Below, piece after piece: positions 1 to 8,689 of a DNA stretch of 64,000 nt (the first letter of the stretch is position 1; the number at the start of each line of letters is the position of its first letter). This DNA comes from Salinarimonas soli. GTDB lineage: Bacteria; Pseudomonadota; Alphaproteobacteria; Rhizobiales; Beijerinckiaceae. Position numbers and translations under genes: made by a program. The stretch is taken from positions 176,675-240,674 of the forward strand of contig NZ_VUOA01000005.1 of assembly GCF_008386575.1 (NCBI RefSeq), given 5' to 3'. The notes beneath the pieces are model-generated. The model worked only from the letters and a program-made list of their open reading frames with translations. It did not search any database and was not told the DNA's origin.

Positions 1-1290
1 GGCGACCCGAACCAGGGATGCTTCCTGAAGTGGATGGCGCTCACGCTCGCGGCGGTGCTCACCCTCATCATCTCGGGCAACCTGGTCCAGTTCATCGGGG
101 CCTGGATCGCGACGAGCCTCGGCCTCAGCCGCCTTCTCCTGTTCTACGGCGAGCGTCCGGCCGCGCAGCTCGCGGCGCGCAAGAAGTTCGTGGCAAGCCG
201 CATCGGCGACGCCTGCCTCGTCCTCGCGGCTCTCCTCCTCCTCGGCACCTTCGGGACCCTCGACTTCGCCGGGCTCTTCGCCGGCGCCAACGCCATGAAG
301 GCCGCCGGCACGACGTCGGGCGCAGTGACGGCGGTGGCCTTCCTCGTCGTGGTCGCTGCGCTCCTAAAGTCGGCGCAGCTGCCCCTGCACGGCTGGCTCA
401 TCGAGGTGATGGAGACGCCGACCCCCGTCTCCGCGCTCCTGCACGCGGGCATCATCAACGCCGGCGGCTTCCTCGTGCTGCGGCTTGCCGACGTCGTTTC
501 GCTGTCTGGCGGCGCCCTGGAGGTTCTCGTCCTGGTCGGCGGCGCTACCGCGCTTTTCGGCTCCGTGGTGATGCTCACCCAGACCTCGGTGAAGGTTTCG
601 CTGGCCTATTCCACGGTCGCTCAGATGGGCTTCATGATGCTTCAGTGCGGGCTCGGCGCCTTCCCGGCGGCGCTCCTGCACATCGTGGCCCACTCGCTCT
701 ACAAGGCTCATGCCTTCCTGTCCTCCGGCAGTGTGATCGACCTCGCGCGCGCTTCGTGGACGCCGAGCCCCGGCGGCCAGCCCCACCCGGCTCGCCTTGT
801 GATGGCGCTCCTCGCGGCGCTCGTGGTGACGCTCCTCGTGGCGGCCCTGTTCGGGACGACGCTCCAGGAGAAGCCCGGCGCCGTGGCGCTCGGCGCGATT
901 CTCCTCCTCGGCCTCGTCCATCTCCTGGCCAACGCCATCGACGAGCGGCCGAACGCTTACGTGATCGGCCGGACGGTGGTGCTGACGGTCTCCGTGGCGC
1001 TCGCCTATTTCGCCCTCCAGGCTGTGGCCGAGCATCTTATGGCCTCGAGCCTGCCCGCGACGCTGCCCCTGCGCGGCCCCTTCGATCTCGCGATCGTCGC
1101 CCTCGTGGTGCTCTCATTCGCGGGCCTTGTGGTGTTCCAGAGCCTCATGGCGCGGCATGCCCAGGCCCCGGCCTGGCGGGCCCTCTACGTGCATCTCTCG
1201 CACGGGCTCTACCTGAACACCCTCGCCAACCGCCTGGTGCTGCGCCACTGGCCCCGCACCACCCCGGTCTCCTCGAACGTGAAGGCCTGA
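1..1290 (+). CDS. dabB: DabB, inorganic-carbon transporter membrane subunit (5' truncated by window edge)
   Basis: The reading frame is open from base 1, so the start lies outside the window; 429 residues are visible. The protein is very hydrophobic, with many membrane segments of the NuoL/MrpA proton-antiporter type. The stretch SAQLPLHGWLIEVMETPTPVSALLHAG resembles the conserved NuoL/ND5 core (written here only as its short pieces LHGWL and PTPVSALLHAG). A bare NuoL would be followed by nuoM, but this gene is followed after 4 bases by dabA. That pairing defines the DAB system, which couples proton flow through DabB to CO2 hydration by DabA and so accumulates bicarbonate in the cytoplasm. 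The family assignment is strong because of the neighbour; the antiporter residues were not checked one by one. Confidence 0.88.
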   Translation, partial: GDPNQGCFLKWMALTLAAVLTLIISGNLVQFIGAWIATSLGLSRLLLFYGERPAAQLAARKKFVASRIGDACLVLAALLLLGTFGTLDFAGLFAGANAMKAAGTTSGAVTAVAFLVVVAALLKSAQLPLHGWLIEVMETPTPVSALLHAGIINAGGFLVLRLADVVSLSGGALEVLVLVGGATALFGSVVMLTQTSVKVSLAYSTVAQMGFMMLQCGLGAFPAALLHIVAHSLYKAHAFLSSGSVIDLARASWTPSPGGQPHPARLVMALLAALVVTLLVAALFGTTLQEKPGAVALGAILLLGLVHLLANAIDERPNAYVIGRTVVLTVSVALAYFALQAVAEHLMASSLPATLPLRGPFDLAIVALVVLSFAGLVVFQSLMARHAQAPAWRALYVHLSHGLYLNTLANRLVLRHWPRTTPVSSNVKA

Positions 1291-1294
1291 CGCC

Positions 1295-3829
1295 ATGACC
1301 GCAGCGCTGAAACTCGCTCCCATCGCTCCCGCCATGGTCGACCGGCCCGCCCTTGACGCCGCGATCCGCGGCGCCTGCCGCAAGATCGCGCCGCTCTGGC
1401 CGCTGAAGCACTTCGTCGCCGTCAACCCGTTCCTCGGCTTTACGAACCAGTCCTTCGCCGCCACCTGCGCGACGCTGCGGCGGGTCGCGGGCGTCGACAT
1501 GCTGATGCCCCGCGCCTTCTACCGGGAGGCGATCGCCGCCGGCGCCATTGACGACGCCGCGCTTGATGCGGCGCTCAAGGCCTCGCCCGCGCGCCCGGGC
1601 GCCCCGGCCGACGTTGCCGCCCTAAAGGCGGCCGCGGCCCTCGATCCGCGGTGGAGCGCCCGGCCCGCCGCCGTCGTCGCCACCGTGGCGGAAGTGCTCG
1701 ACGCGGTCGCCCAGGGCGATCGGCAGGCGTCCCTCGTCGGCTTCATGATCGACGAGATCTCGCGCTGGTGCGCCGCCTATTTCGACGAGGGCCAGGCGAG
1801 CTGGCGCATGCCCACCCGGGGCGCCTCGCCCTACACGGCCTGGCGCGACATCGCCCGCTACGATCGCAACCCCGAGATCATGGGCGTCCCGGGCTTCCGG
1901 CGCTCGATCATGGCGCTGCCGGAGGATCCGGTGGAGGCGATCGGCGAGGTCGTGGCCAAGCTCGGCATCCCGAGCCGGGCGGTGGAGGACTACCTGCACC
2001 GCGCCCTGTTCGACATCGGCGGCTGGGCCGCCTACGCCCGCTACCTGGCCTGGAACGCGGAGCTCCATGGCGGTACCGACGACACCCTCGTCGAGCTCCT
2101 CGCCATCCGCATCGCCTGGGGCTACGCCCTCTTCGAGGCGCGCACCGACGCCGCCATGAAGGACGCGTGGGCGAAGGCCATGGCCGACGCGGCCGCGCTG
2201 CCGGACGACGAGGCGCTCGGCGCCGATCCCGATCTCGCCGTCGACCTGCTCCTGCAGCAGGCCTACGAGATCGCCTACCGGCGGCGGCTCGTCGACGGGC
2301 TCAAAGGCCATGCGGCGCGCCCCCGCGCCGAGGCCTTGCCCGTGCGCAAGCCGGTTCAGGCCGCGTTCTGCATTGACGTGCGCTCGGAAATCTTCCGGCG
2401 CGCGTTCGAGACCGCCTGCCCGCAGGCGCAGACCGTCGGCTTCGCCGGGTTCTTCGGCTTTCCGATCGAGTACGTGCCGATCGGCCATCAGCGGGGCGGG
2501 GCGCAGTGCCCCGTGCTGCTCAAGCCCGCCTTCATCGTCTGCGAGCAGGTCGGCGACGCCTCCCCGGACGAGGAGACGGAGGTCCTCGGGCTCCGGCTGA
2601 TACGCCGGCGTGCCGCCAAGGCCTGGAAGTCGTTCAAGCTCTCGGCCGTGTCGTCGTTCTCCTATGTCGAGACGACAGGTCTCCTGTTCGCGGGTAAGAT
2701 CGCCTCCGACAGCCTCGGCGTCACCCGCCCCGTCGCGAACCCGACGGTTGACGGGCTTGACGGGTCAGTGGCGCGCCGCGTCGGGCCGCGGCTCGAGCCG
2801 CGCAAGGTCGGCGGCCGGGCCACGGGCTTCGAGCCGGCGCAGCGCGTCGCCATGGCGGAAGCCGTGCTCAAGGCCATGTCGATGACGGAGGGCTTCGCTC
2901 GCCTCGTCATGCTCACCGGGCACGGCAGCACCACGGTGAACAACCCGCATGCCTCGGGGCTCGATTGCGGCGCCTGCGGCGGCCACACCGGCGAGGCGAA
3001 TGCACGGGTCGCCGCGGCCATCCTCAACGATCTGGGCGTGCGCGAGGGCCTGCGCGAGCGGGGCCTTCCGGTGCCGGACGACACCTGGTTCCTCGGCGCG
3101 CTCCACGACACCACCACGGACGAGGTGACGATCTACGACGAGGGGCACGTGCCCGTCTCGCACGCCTCCGACCTCGCCCGCCTCAAAACCTGGCTTGCCA
3201 AGGCGGCGTCCCTGGCGCGCCTGGAGCGCACGGCGCTGCTCGGGCTCACGGGCCCCGAGGCGACGGACGAGAAGGTGCTCGAGCGCAGCCGCGACTGGTC
3301 TCAGGTCCGGCCCGAATGGGGCCTTGCCGGCAACGCCGCCTTCATCGCGGCCCCCCGGGAGCGCACGCAGGGGCTCGATCTCGGCGGCCGCGCCTTCCTG
3401 CACGATTACGATCACGGCAAGGACACGAGCCAAGGGGTCCTGGAGCTGATCATGACCGCGCCGATGGTGGTGGCGAGCTGGATCAACCTTCAATATTACG
3501 GCTCGACCGTGAACAACCGCGCCTTCGGCTCGGGCAACAAGGTGCTCCACAACGTGGTGGGACAGCTCGGCGTGCTCGAGGGCAATGCGGGCGACCTGAA
3601 GGTCGGCTTGCCGCTCCAGTCGGTCCATGACGGCGAGCGCTTCGTCCACGAGCCCCTGCGGCTCAACGTGTTCATCGAGGCTGGCGAAGCCGCGATGGAC
3701 GCGGTCATCACGAAGCACGCCTCGGTGCGGGAGCTGATCGAGAACGAGTGGATCCACCTCCACTCCCTCTCGGACGAGGGCCGCACCATCCGCCGCTGTC
3801 ACGGCGCCGGCGACTGGCGCGACAGCTAG
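1295..3829 (+). CDS. dabA: DabA, zinc-dependent CO2 hydration subunit (UPF0753/DUF2309)
   Basis: 844 residues, the usual size for the family. The four residues known as Zn ligands and active site in DabA of Halothiobacillus are present with matching spacing: C359 and D361 in the segment CIDVRSE, H543 in GHGSTT, and C558 in LDCGACGG. The His-to-Cys spacing of 15 residues equals that of the characterised protein. It is a soluble beta-carbonic-anhydrase-like subunit that works with membrane partner DabB to hydrate CO2 vectorially. The ATG lies 4 bases after the dabB stop, so the two are co-transcribed. In a heterotroph this pair probably supplies bicarbonate to carboxylases at low CO2; that role is inference. 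Confidence 0.93.
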   Translation: MTAALKLAPIAPAMVDRPALDAAIRGACRKIAPLWPLKHFVAVNPFLGFTNQSFAATCATLRRVAGVDMLMPRAFYREAIAAGAIDDAALDAALKASPARPGAPADVAALKAAAALDPRWSARPAAVVATVAEVLDAVAQGDRQASLVGFMIDEISRWCAAYFDEGQASWRMPTRGASPYTAWRDIARYDRNPEIMGVPGFRRSIMALPEDPVEAIGEVVAKLGIPSRAVEDYLHRALFDIGGWAAYARYLAWNAELHGGTDDTLVELLAIRIAWGYALFEARTDAAMKDAWAKAMADAAALPDDEALGADPDLAVDLLLQQAYEIAYRRRLVDGLKGHAARPRAEALPVRKPVQAAFCIDVRSEIFRRAFETACPQAQTVGFAGFFGFPIEYVPIGHQRGGAQCPVLLKPAFIVCEQVGDASPDEETEVLGLRLIRRRAAKAWKSFKLSAVSSFSYVETTGLLFAGKIASDSLGVTRPVANPTVDGLDGSVARRVGPRLEPRKVGGRATGFEPAQRVAMAEAVLKAMSMTEGFARLVMLTGHGSTTVNNPHASGLDCGACGGHTGEANARVAAAILNDLGVREGLRERGLPVPDDTWFLGALHDTTTDEVTIYDEGHVPVSHASDLARLKTWLAKAASLARLERTALLGLTGPEATDEKVLERSRDWSQVRPEWGLAGNAAFIAAPRERTQGLDLGGRAFLHDYDHGKDTSQGVLELIMTAPMVVASWINLQYYGSTVNNRAFGSGNKVLHNVVGQLGVLEGNAGDLKVGLPLQSVHDGERFVHEPLRLNVFIEAGEAAMDAVITKHASVRELIENEWIHLHSLSDEGRTIRRCHGAGDWRDS

Positions 3830-3836
3830 CCAAGCA

Positions 3837-3877
3837 GCGGTCCGGGAGGCTCACCCATCGGGCATCGCCCGGACCGC
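3837..3877. terminator. Hairpin after dabA
   Basis: A perfect 10-bp inverted repeat (GCGGTCCGGG at 3837-3846 and its complement at 3868-3877) sits 7 bases after the dabA stop with a 21-nt loop. There is no T-run, so it may be a weak or Rho-assisted terminator or an mRNA 3'-end stabiliser. Confidence 0.45.
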
Positions 3878-3939
3878 GTGCCAGACGAAAGCCATGGTTG
3901 GCGTTCAAGGGACGGGCCCCCAATGCGAGAGGTCCGTCC

Positions 3940-4239
3940 TTGCCCATCTCTGCCGAACAAGCCGTGTCCGTCCTCATCCCCCTTGTGGTGCTCGCGATCC
4001 TATGGAGCGTGGTCCGCCACTGGATCCTGCCCTTCGTGCTCGGATTCACGCTCGCGGTCGCGCTCGGGCCGCAGGCCCGCCCGCTCGTCTCCGGGGTCTG
4101 GTCGGCGGTGGCCGGTGTCGGTGACCGCATCTTCGGATCGGATCGCGATGATGGCGGACCGCCGCCCGCGGAGTGGGAACGTCGCCGCGCAAGGCCCGGT
4201 GAGTACGAACCCGACCAGGATTCGTGGCGTAACCGCTGA
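3940..4239 (+). CDS. Small hypothetical membrane protein
   Basis: 99 residues if the TTG at 3940 is used. This start is chosen because GAGAGG lies 7 bases upstream (3927-3932); a GTG at 3964 is the alternative. The N-terminal half has two hydrophobic stretches (VLIPLVVLAILWSVV and LPFVLGFTLAVALG) separated by RHW. The C-terminal third is charged and Pro/Arg-rich, so it is probably cytoplasmic. No family is recognised. It follows dabA in the same direction after a 110-base gap containing a hairpin, so it is probably a separate unit. Confidence 0.55.
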   Translation: MPISAEQAVSVLIPLVVLAILWSVVRHWILPFVLGFTLAVALGPQARPLVSGVWSAVAGVGDRIFGSDRDDGGPPPAEWERRRARPGEYEPDQDSWRNR

Positions 4240-4354
4240 TCGACCTTGCGCGCGCCGCGCGAGTGGTCTCTCCTATCGACGCCCGTGCTGAACGGCTTTC
4301 CCCCTTGAGACAGCCGGGCCGGCGTGACGCAGTCAGCGGAGTTGAAGACCCACG

Positions 4355-4597
4355 ATGTCGAGACCACCCTTCCGGCGCACCAGCGATCCGCGCCAGGCTG
4401 CCGAAGCGGCCTTCAAGGCGGCGACCACCAAGCCCGCTGACGCGGAGGCCCCGCCGAAGCCCAAGGTCAGCCTGCCGCCCGCCCGCGAGCTCGTGTCCCT
4501 GCGCATCGATCGCGACGTGCTGGAGCACTTCCAGGAGGACGGCCCGGGCTGGCAGGAGCGGATCAACGACGCACTGCGTCGAGCCATCGGCAAGTAG
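4355..4597 (+). CDS. BrnA-like antitoxin-family protein (orphan)
   Basis: 80 residues. A basic, Ala/Pro-rich N-terminus leads into a C-terminal segment VSLRIDRDVLEHFQEDGPGWQ followed by ERINDALRRAIGK (residues about 48-80). This is the ribbon-helix-helix-like region typical of BrnA antitoxins: a beta strand with LRID, then helices ending in a basic tail. BrnA normally follows brnT, but the preceding gene shows no BrnT features, so this copy appears solitary. It may be a free-standing DNA-binding regulator or a relic. Family assignment is by motif memory only. Confidence 0.6.
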   Translation: MSRPPFRRTSDPRQAAEAAFKAATTKPADAEAPPKPKVSLPPARELVSLRIDRDVLEHFQEDGPGWQERINDALRRAIGK

Positions 4598-4623
4598 GCG
4601 CACCGCACCGCGATGGGTGAGCC

Positions 4624-4989
4624 ATGCCCAACCTGACGGTCTATTACGACGGTGCCTGCCCGCTCTGCCGGGCGGAGATCGACTATTACCGCCGGCGACC
4701 GGGCGCCGACGCCGTCGTTTTCGTGGACGTCTCGACCACGCCCCCGGGGGAGGGGCTTTCGTGCGCAACCGCGCTCGCCCGCTTCCATGTGCGGGAATCG
4801 GACGGGCGGCTTGTGTCGGGCGCCGCGGCCTTCGCCCGTCTGTGGCGGGCGCTGCCGGGGTGGCGCTGGTTCGGGCACCTCGTTGGCTCGCCGCCGATCC
4901 TGCCGCTGGCCGAGCTGGCCTATCGCGGCTTCCTCCCGTTGCGCCCCCGCATCTCCCGCGCCTTCGGCAGACTCGCGCGCAAAGGCTGA
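4624..4989 (+). CDS. DCC-family (DUF393) thiol-disulfide oxidoreductase-like protein
   Basis: 121 residues. The N-terminal motif YYDGACPLC (Cys12 and Cys15) is the DxxCxxC signature that names the DCC family; these proteins have a glutaredoxin-like fold and are presumed thiol redox enzymes of unknown substrate. The rest is compatible with the family, including a hydrophobic middle (residues about 75-100). ATG is preceded by GGTGAGCC at 4616-4623. It lies 26 bases after the BrnA-like gene and may be co-transcribed with it. Confidence 0.8.
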   Translation: MPNLTVYYDGACPLCRAEIDYYRRRPGADAVVFVDVSTTPPGEGLSCATALARFHVRESDGRLVSGAAAFARLWRALPGWRWFGHLVGSPPILPLAELAYRGFLPLRPRISRAFGRLARKG

Positions 4990-5005
4990 CTGTGCCAAAG
5001 GCCGT

Positions 5006-5040
5006 TTGACACCTCACGCAAGCTTTGATCAGATGGTCAA
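5006..5040 (+). promoter_or_regulatory. Promoter of the pyrimidine-degradation operon with RutR-type operator
   Basis: TTGACA at 5006-5011 is a perfect -35 hexamer; 17 bases later TCAGAT (5029-5034) is a weak -10. Overlapping the -10 is TTGATCAGATGGTCAA (5025-5040), which matches the RutR consensus TTGACCANNTGGTCAA at 13 of its 14 fixed positions. The first downstream gene, preT, starts at 5124. A rutR-type gene is present at 7902-8570. The position over the -10 predicts repression relieved by uracil/thymine, the ligands of RutR in E. coli. The operator match is seen in the sequence; its use is inferred. Confidence 0.72.
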
Positions 5041-5123
5041 ATCATGAGCCGGCCCCTCGAGAGGCAGGCCTGAGGGTGAACGAATCGACGGCCTGACGCC
5101 CCGCATCGCGGGCAGGAGGACCC

Positions 5124-6488
5124 ATGTCTACACCACCGGACATCCGCGCCGGGCGCCTCGCCTCGTGCGATTACGCGCCTGCTTTCTCCGATCTGCACGA
5201 GGCGCTCGACGCGCACGAGGCCCGGGTCGCGGCGGAACGATGCCTGTTCTGCTACGACGCGCCCTGCATCACCGCCTGTCCGACGAGCATCGACATCCCG
5301 CTCTTCATCCGCCAGATCACGACTGGCAATGCCCGGGGCGCCGGCAAGACGATTCTCGACGCCAACATCTTCGGCGGCATGTGCGCCCGGGTCTGCCCGA
5401 CGGAGACGCTGTGCGAGGAGGCCTGCGTGCGCAACGAGGCCGAGGGCAAGCCCGTCCTCATCGGCCAGCTTCAGCGCTTCGCCACGGACGCGGTGATGGC
5501 CTCCGGGCGCCCGCTCTACCGGCGGGGGGCGCCCAACGGAACGCGAATCGCCGTGGTGGGTGCCGGCCCGGCAGGCCTCTCCTGCGCCCACCGGCTCGCG
5601 ACGCTGGGCCATGAGGTCGTGGTGTTCGACGCGCGGGCGAAGGCGGGCGGCCTCAACGAGCACGGCATCGCGGCCTACAAGTCGACGAACGACTTCGCCC
5701 AGGCCGAAGTGGACTGGATCCTGAGCGTCGGCGGGATCGAGTTGCGCACGGGCCAGGCGCTCGGCCGCGACTTCACCCTCGCAGACCTCAGGCGCGACTT
5801 CCACGCGGTATTCCTCGGGCTCGGCCTCCAGGCCGTGAACGCGCTAGGGATCGACGGCGGGGGGCTCTCGGGCGTCGAGGATGCGGTCGCCTTCATCGAG
5901 ACCCTGCGCCAGACCGCCGACCTCTCGACCCTGCCGATCGGCCGCCGGGTCGTGGTGGTGGGCGGCGGCATGACGGCGGTGGACGCCGCCGTCCAGGCCA
6001 AGAAGCTCGGCGCCGAGGAGGTCACCATCGTCTATCGCCGGGGTGCCGAGCAGATGGGCGCGAGCCGCTACGAGCAGGAGCTCGCCCTCACGGCAGGCGT
6101 AGTGGTCCGCCATTGGGCGCGCCCGCTGTCGGTGCGCGGCGCGGACGGCGCCCTCACCGCTGTCACCTTCGCCGGGACGGCGGAGCGGGACGGGCGCCTC
6201 GTCGACACGGGCGAGACCTTCGAGCTGCCGGCCGATCAGCTCTTCCGCGCCATTGGCCAGTCGTTCGTGCCGGGGCCCGTGGCGGGCGAAAGCGACGTCC
6301 TCGACCTGGAGGGCGGGCGCATCGCGGTCGACGCCGAACGGCGGACGTCCCTCGCAGGGGTCTGGGCCGGGGGCGACTGCGCCGCCGGCGGGCGCGACCT
6401 CACGGTCGTCGCCGTCGAGGACGGCAAGCAGGCCGCCCTCTCGATCAACCGGGCGCTTCTGGGCTTCGTGCCCATGGCAGCGGAATAA
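5124..6488 (+). CDS. preT: Dihydropyrimidine dehydrogenase, flavin/NAD subunit (PreT-type)
   Basis: 454 residues. The N-terminal domain carries the GltD/DPD Fe-S cysteines C40, C43, C48 and C52 (CLFCYDAPC...), then C87, C91, C97 and C101. Next come an FAD-binding GAGPAGLSCA (about residue 145) and an NAD(P)-binding GGGMTAVDAA (about 280). With PreA it forms the complex that reduces uracil and thymine to the 5,6-dihydro forms, the first step of the reductive pathway, in the cytoplasm. GGAGG at 5115-5119 supports the ATG. It is the first gene behind the RutR box and lies 11 bases before preA. Confidence 0.93.
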   Translation: MSTPPDIRAGRLASCDYAPAFSDLHEALDAHEARVAAERCLFCYDAPCITACPTSIDIPLFIRQITTGNARGAGKTILDANIFGGMCARVCPTETLCEEACVRNEAEGKPVLIGQLQRFATDAVMASGRPLYRRGAPNGTRIAVVGAGPAGLSCAHRLATLGHEVVVFDARAKAGGLNEHGIAAYKSTNDFAQAEVDWILSVGGIELRTGQALGRDFTLADLRRDFHAVFLGLGLQAVNALGIDGGGLSGVEDAVAFIETLRQTADLSTLPIGRRVVVVGGGMTAVDAAVQAKKLGAEEVTIVYRRGAEQMGASRYEQELALTAGVVVRHWARPLSVRGADGALTAVTFAGTAERDGRLVDTGETFELPADQLFRAIGQSFVPGPVAGESDVLDLEGGRIAVDAERRTSLAGVWAGGDCAAGGRDLTVVAVEDGKQAALSINRALLGFVPMAAE

Positions 6489-6499
6489 AGGGGCCCGCC

Positions 6500-7837
6500 A
6501 TGGCCGATCTCAGCGTCAATTTCTGCGGCATCAAGGCGCCGAACCCATTCTGGCTCGCCTCCGCGCCCCCCACCGACAAGGCCTATAACGTCGAGCGCGC
6601 CTTCCGGGCAGGCTGGGGCGGCGTGGTCTGGAAGACGCTGGGCGAGGACGGCCCGCCAGTGGTCAACGTCTCGGGGCCGCGCTACGGTGCGGTGCACGGG
6701 CCCGACCGGCGGCTGCTCGCCTTCAACAACATCGAGCTCATCACCGACCGGCCGCTCGAGGTGAACCTGCGCGAGATCGCGGAGATGAAGCGCCGCTGGC
6801 CCGACCGGGCCATGGTAGTCTCCCTCATGGTGCCATGCGAGGAGGACGCGTGGAAGCGCATCCTGCCCCGGGTCGAGGCCACGGGCGCGGACGGGATCGA
6901 GCTCAATTTCGGCTGCCCGCACGGCATGTCCGAGCGCGGCATGGGCGCGGCGGTCGGCCAGGTGCCCGAATATGTCGAGATGGTCACCCGCTGGTGCAAG
7001 ACGCACAGCCGCATGCCCGTCATCGTGAAGCTCACGCCCAACGTCACGGACGTGCGCAAGCCCGCGGAAGCCGCGCGTCGTGGCGGGGCGGACGCCGTGT
7101 CGCTCATCAACACGATCAACTCCATCGTCGGCGTCGACCTGGAGCGGATGGTGCCGAGCCCGCATACCGACGGCAAGGCGACCCATGGCGGCATGTGCGG
7201 CCCCGCCGTGAAGCCCATCGCCCTCAACATGGTGGCGGAGATCGCCCGCTCGCCCGCGACCCGGGGCATGCCGATCTCCGGCATCGGCGGCATCGAGACC
7301 TGGCGGGATGCCGCGGAGTTCATGGCGCTCGGCGCCGGCACGGTGCAGGTCTGCACCGCCGCGATGGTCTACGGCTTCAGGATCGTCCAGGAGATGATCA
7401 CGGGCCTCGAAGCCTTCATGGATGAGCGCGGTTATGCCCGTCTCGACGATTTCGTCGGCGCCGCCGTGCCCAACGTGACCGACTGGCAGTACCTGAACCT
7501 CGACTACGCCGTGAAGGCGCATATCGACCAGGATCTGTGCATCAAGTGCGGCCGCTGCCACGTGGCCTGCGAGGACACCTCGCACCAGGCGATCACGCAC
7601 CTCGTCAACGGGGTGCGCCATTTCGAGGTGATCGAGGAGGAGTGCGTCGGCTGCAACCTGTGCGCCACTGTGTGCCCCATCGAGAGCTGCATCACGATGG
7701 AGCCTCTCGTGAACGCCCTTGATAAGCGTACCGGCCGGGTGGTCGACGGCTCCTACCGCAACTGGACCCAGCACCCGAACAACCCCATGGCGGAGTCGGC
7801 CGGAAAGCCCCTGGAACCCATGGAGCCCGCCGAGTAG
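6500..7837 (+). CDS. preA: Dihydropyrimidine dehydrogenase, catalytic subunit (PreA-type)
   Basis: 445 residues from the ATG at 6500; an upstream extension in the same frame would overlap preT and is rejected. An FMN-binding TIM barrel of the dihydroorotate-dehydrogenase type fills residues 1-310, including NFGCPHGMSERGMG with the catalytic Cys. The C-terminus holds two ferredoxin-type 4Fe-4S motifs: CIKCGRCHVAC (about 348-358) and CVGCNLCATVCP (about 382-393). It catalyses reduction of the pyrimidine ring with electrons delivered by PreT. It ends just before a hairpin that separates it from the convergent rutR gene. Confidence 0.93.
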   Translation: MADLSVNFCGIKAPNPFWLASAPPTDKAYNVERAFRAGWGGVVWKTLGEDGPPVVNVSGPRYGAVHGPDRRLLAFNNIELITDRPLEVNLREIAEMKRRWPDRAMVVSLMVPCEEDAWKRILPRVEATGADGIELNFGCPHGMSERGMGAAVGQVPEYVEMVTRWCKTHSRMPVIVKLTPNVTDVRKPAEAARRGGADAVSLINTINSIVGVDLERMVPSPHTDGKATHGGMCGPAVKPIALNMVAEIARSPATRGMPISGIGGIETWRDAAEFMALGAGTVQVCTAAMVYGFRIVQEMITGLEAFMDERGYARLDDFVGAAVPNVTDWQYLNLDYAVKAHIDQDLCIKCGRCHVACEDTSHQAITHLVNGVRHFEVIEEECVGCNLCATVCPIESCITMEPLVNALDKRTGRVVDGSYRNWTQHPNNPMAESAGKPLEPMEPAE

Positions 7838-7844
7838 AACGGAC

Positions 7845-7866
7845 GGGCGGGGCCTTCGCCCCGCCC
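7845..7866. terminator. Hairpin between convergent preA and rutR
   Basis: GGGCGGGGC at 7845-7853 pairs perfectly with GCCCCGCCC at 7858-7866 around a CTTC loop. It lies in the 64-base gap between two convergent genes, where a shared terminator is expected. A T-run is missing, so intrinsic termination is uncertain. Confidence 0.5.
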
Positions 7867-7901
7867 TCGTCGAGTGGGGGAGGGCGTATCGGATGGCGGG
7901 C

Positions 7902-8570
7902 TCAAGACCCCTGCGCGGCGCGGTCCCGGGGCAGCACGCCCTCCAGCAGGATGTGCTGGAGGTTGGCGAGCGTCGTCTCGTAGAAGCTCTCCTCCTCCAG
8001 CCCCGCCCCGGTGAGCGCCCGGATCTGGGTGCCGAAATCGGCGTAGTGCTGCGTGGTGGCCCAGATCGCGAAGATGAGATGCTTGGGATCGATCGCGCGC
8101 AGGCGTCCTTCGTCGATCCAGCCCTGGATGGCGCGCGCCTTCGCCTCGACCATGGCGAGGAGAGGCCCGGTGAGGGTAGCGTTCAGATGGGGGGCGCCCT
8201 GCAGCATCTCCAAGGCGAAGAGGCGCGAGGCGGCGGGATGGCTGCGGGAATAGGCGAGCTTCGCTGCGATGTAGGCGCGAAGCGCCGTCTCTGGATCCTG
8301 GGCGCCGTCGAGCTCGCGCAAGGGCTCCAGCCACATGTCGAGGGTGCGGGCGAGCACCGCCGTGTAGAGGTCTTCCTTGGTGCGGAAGTAGTAGAGCAGG
8401 TTCGGCTTCGAGAGGCCGGCGGCGGCGGCGATGCCGTCGATGCGCGCGCCCCGGAAGCCGTAGGCCGCGAAGACGTTGAGGGCCGCGTCGAGGATGCGTT
8501 CCGCGTTGGCCTCGCCGGCTCGGGTCTTGCGCTGAGCCGCCCGGCCCTCCGGCCACACTTCGTCCGCCAC
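7902..8570 (-). CDS. rutR: TetR-family regulator, RutR-type
   Basis: 222 residues. A TetR helix-turn-helix occupies residues about 22-68 (ILDAALNVFAAYGF, then GLSKPNLLYYFRTKEDLY). The C-terminal ligand domain contains DPKHLIFAIWATTQHYADF, which closely follows the E. coli RutR sequence at that site as I recall it. RutR senses uracil and thymine and controls pyrimidine degradation. Here it sits inside the pydrimidine gene block on the opposite strand, and a RutR-like box lies at 5025-5040. No second box was found in its own promoter region (8571-8690). Confidence 0.88.
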   Translation of the reverse strand: MADEVWPEGRAAQRKTRAGEANAERILDAALNVFAAYGFRGARIDGIAAAAGLSKPNLLYYFRTKEDLYTAVLARTLDMWLEPLRELDGAQDPETALRAYIAAKLAYSRSHPAASRLFALEMLQGAPHLNATLTGPLLAMVEAKARAIQGWIDEGRLRAIDPKHLIFAIWATTQHYADFGTQIRALTGAGLEEESFYETTLANLQHILLEGVLPRDRAAQGS

Positions 8571-8689
8571 CGCTCGACTCCGCCAATCCCGGGGCGCGAC
8601 CCTAAGGCTTGTGGGGCGGCCCCGGCAAGGGCAACACTGACACCGTTCGCCGCGACGCGGGGACGAGCCGACCGAAAAGGATCCAGATC

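Noticed and set aside
364-1500. Several minus-strand ORFs opposite dabB/dabA
   Set aside because: Complement shadows of a highly conserved gene pair; no ribosome sites or domains.
5041-5123. CTGAGGGTGAACG in the preT leader as a possible TPP riboswitch
   Set aside because: The rest of the TPP-box (CUGAUCUGGAUAAUACC-like segment and conserved helices) is missing.
5037-5804. Minus-strand ORF of 255 codons opposite preT
   Set aside because: Shadow frame in GC-rich DNA; composition is unlike a folded protein and preT is unmistakable.
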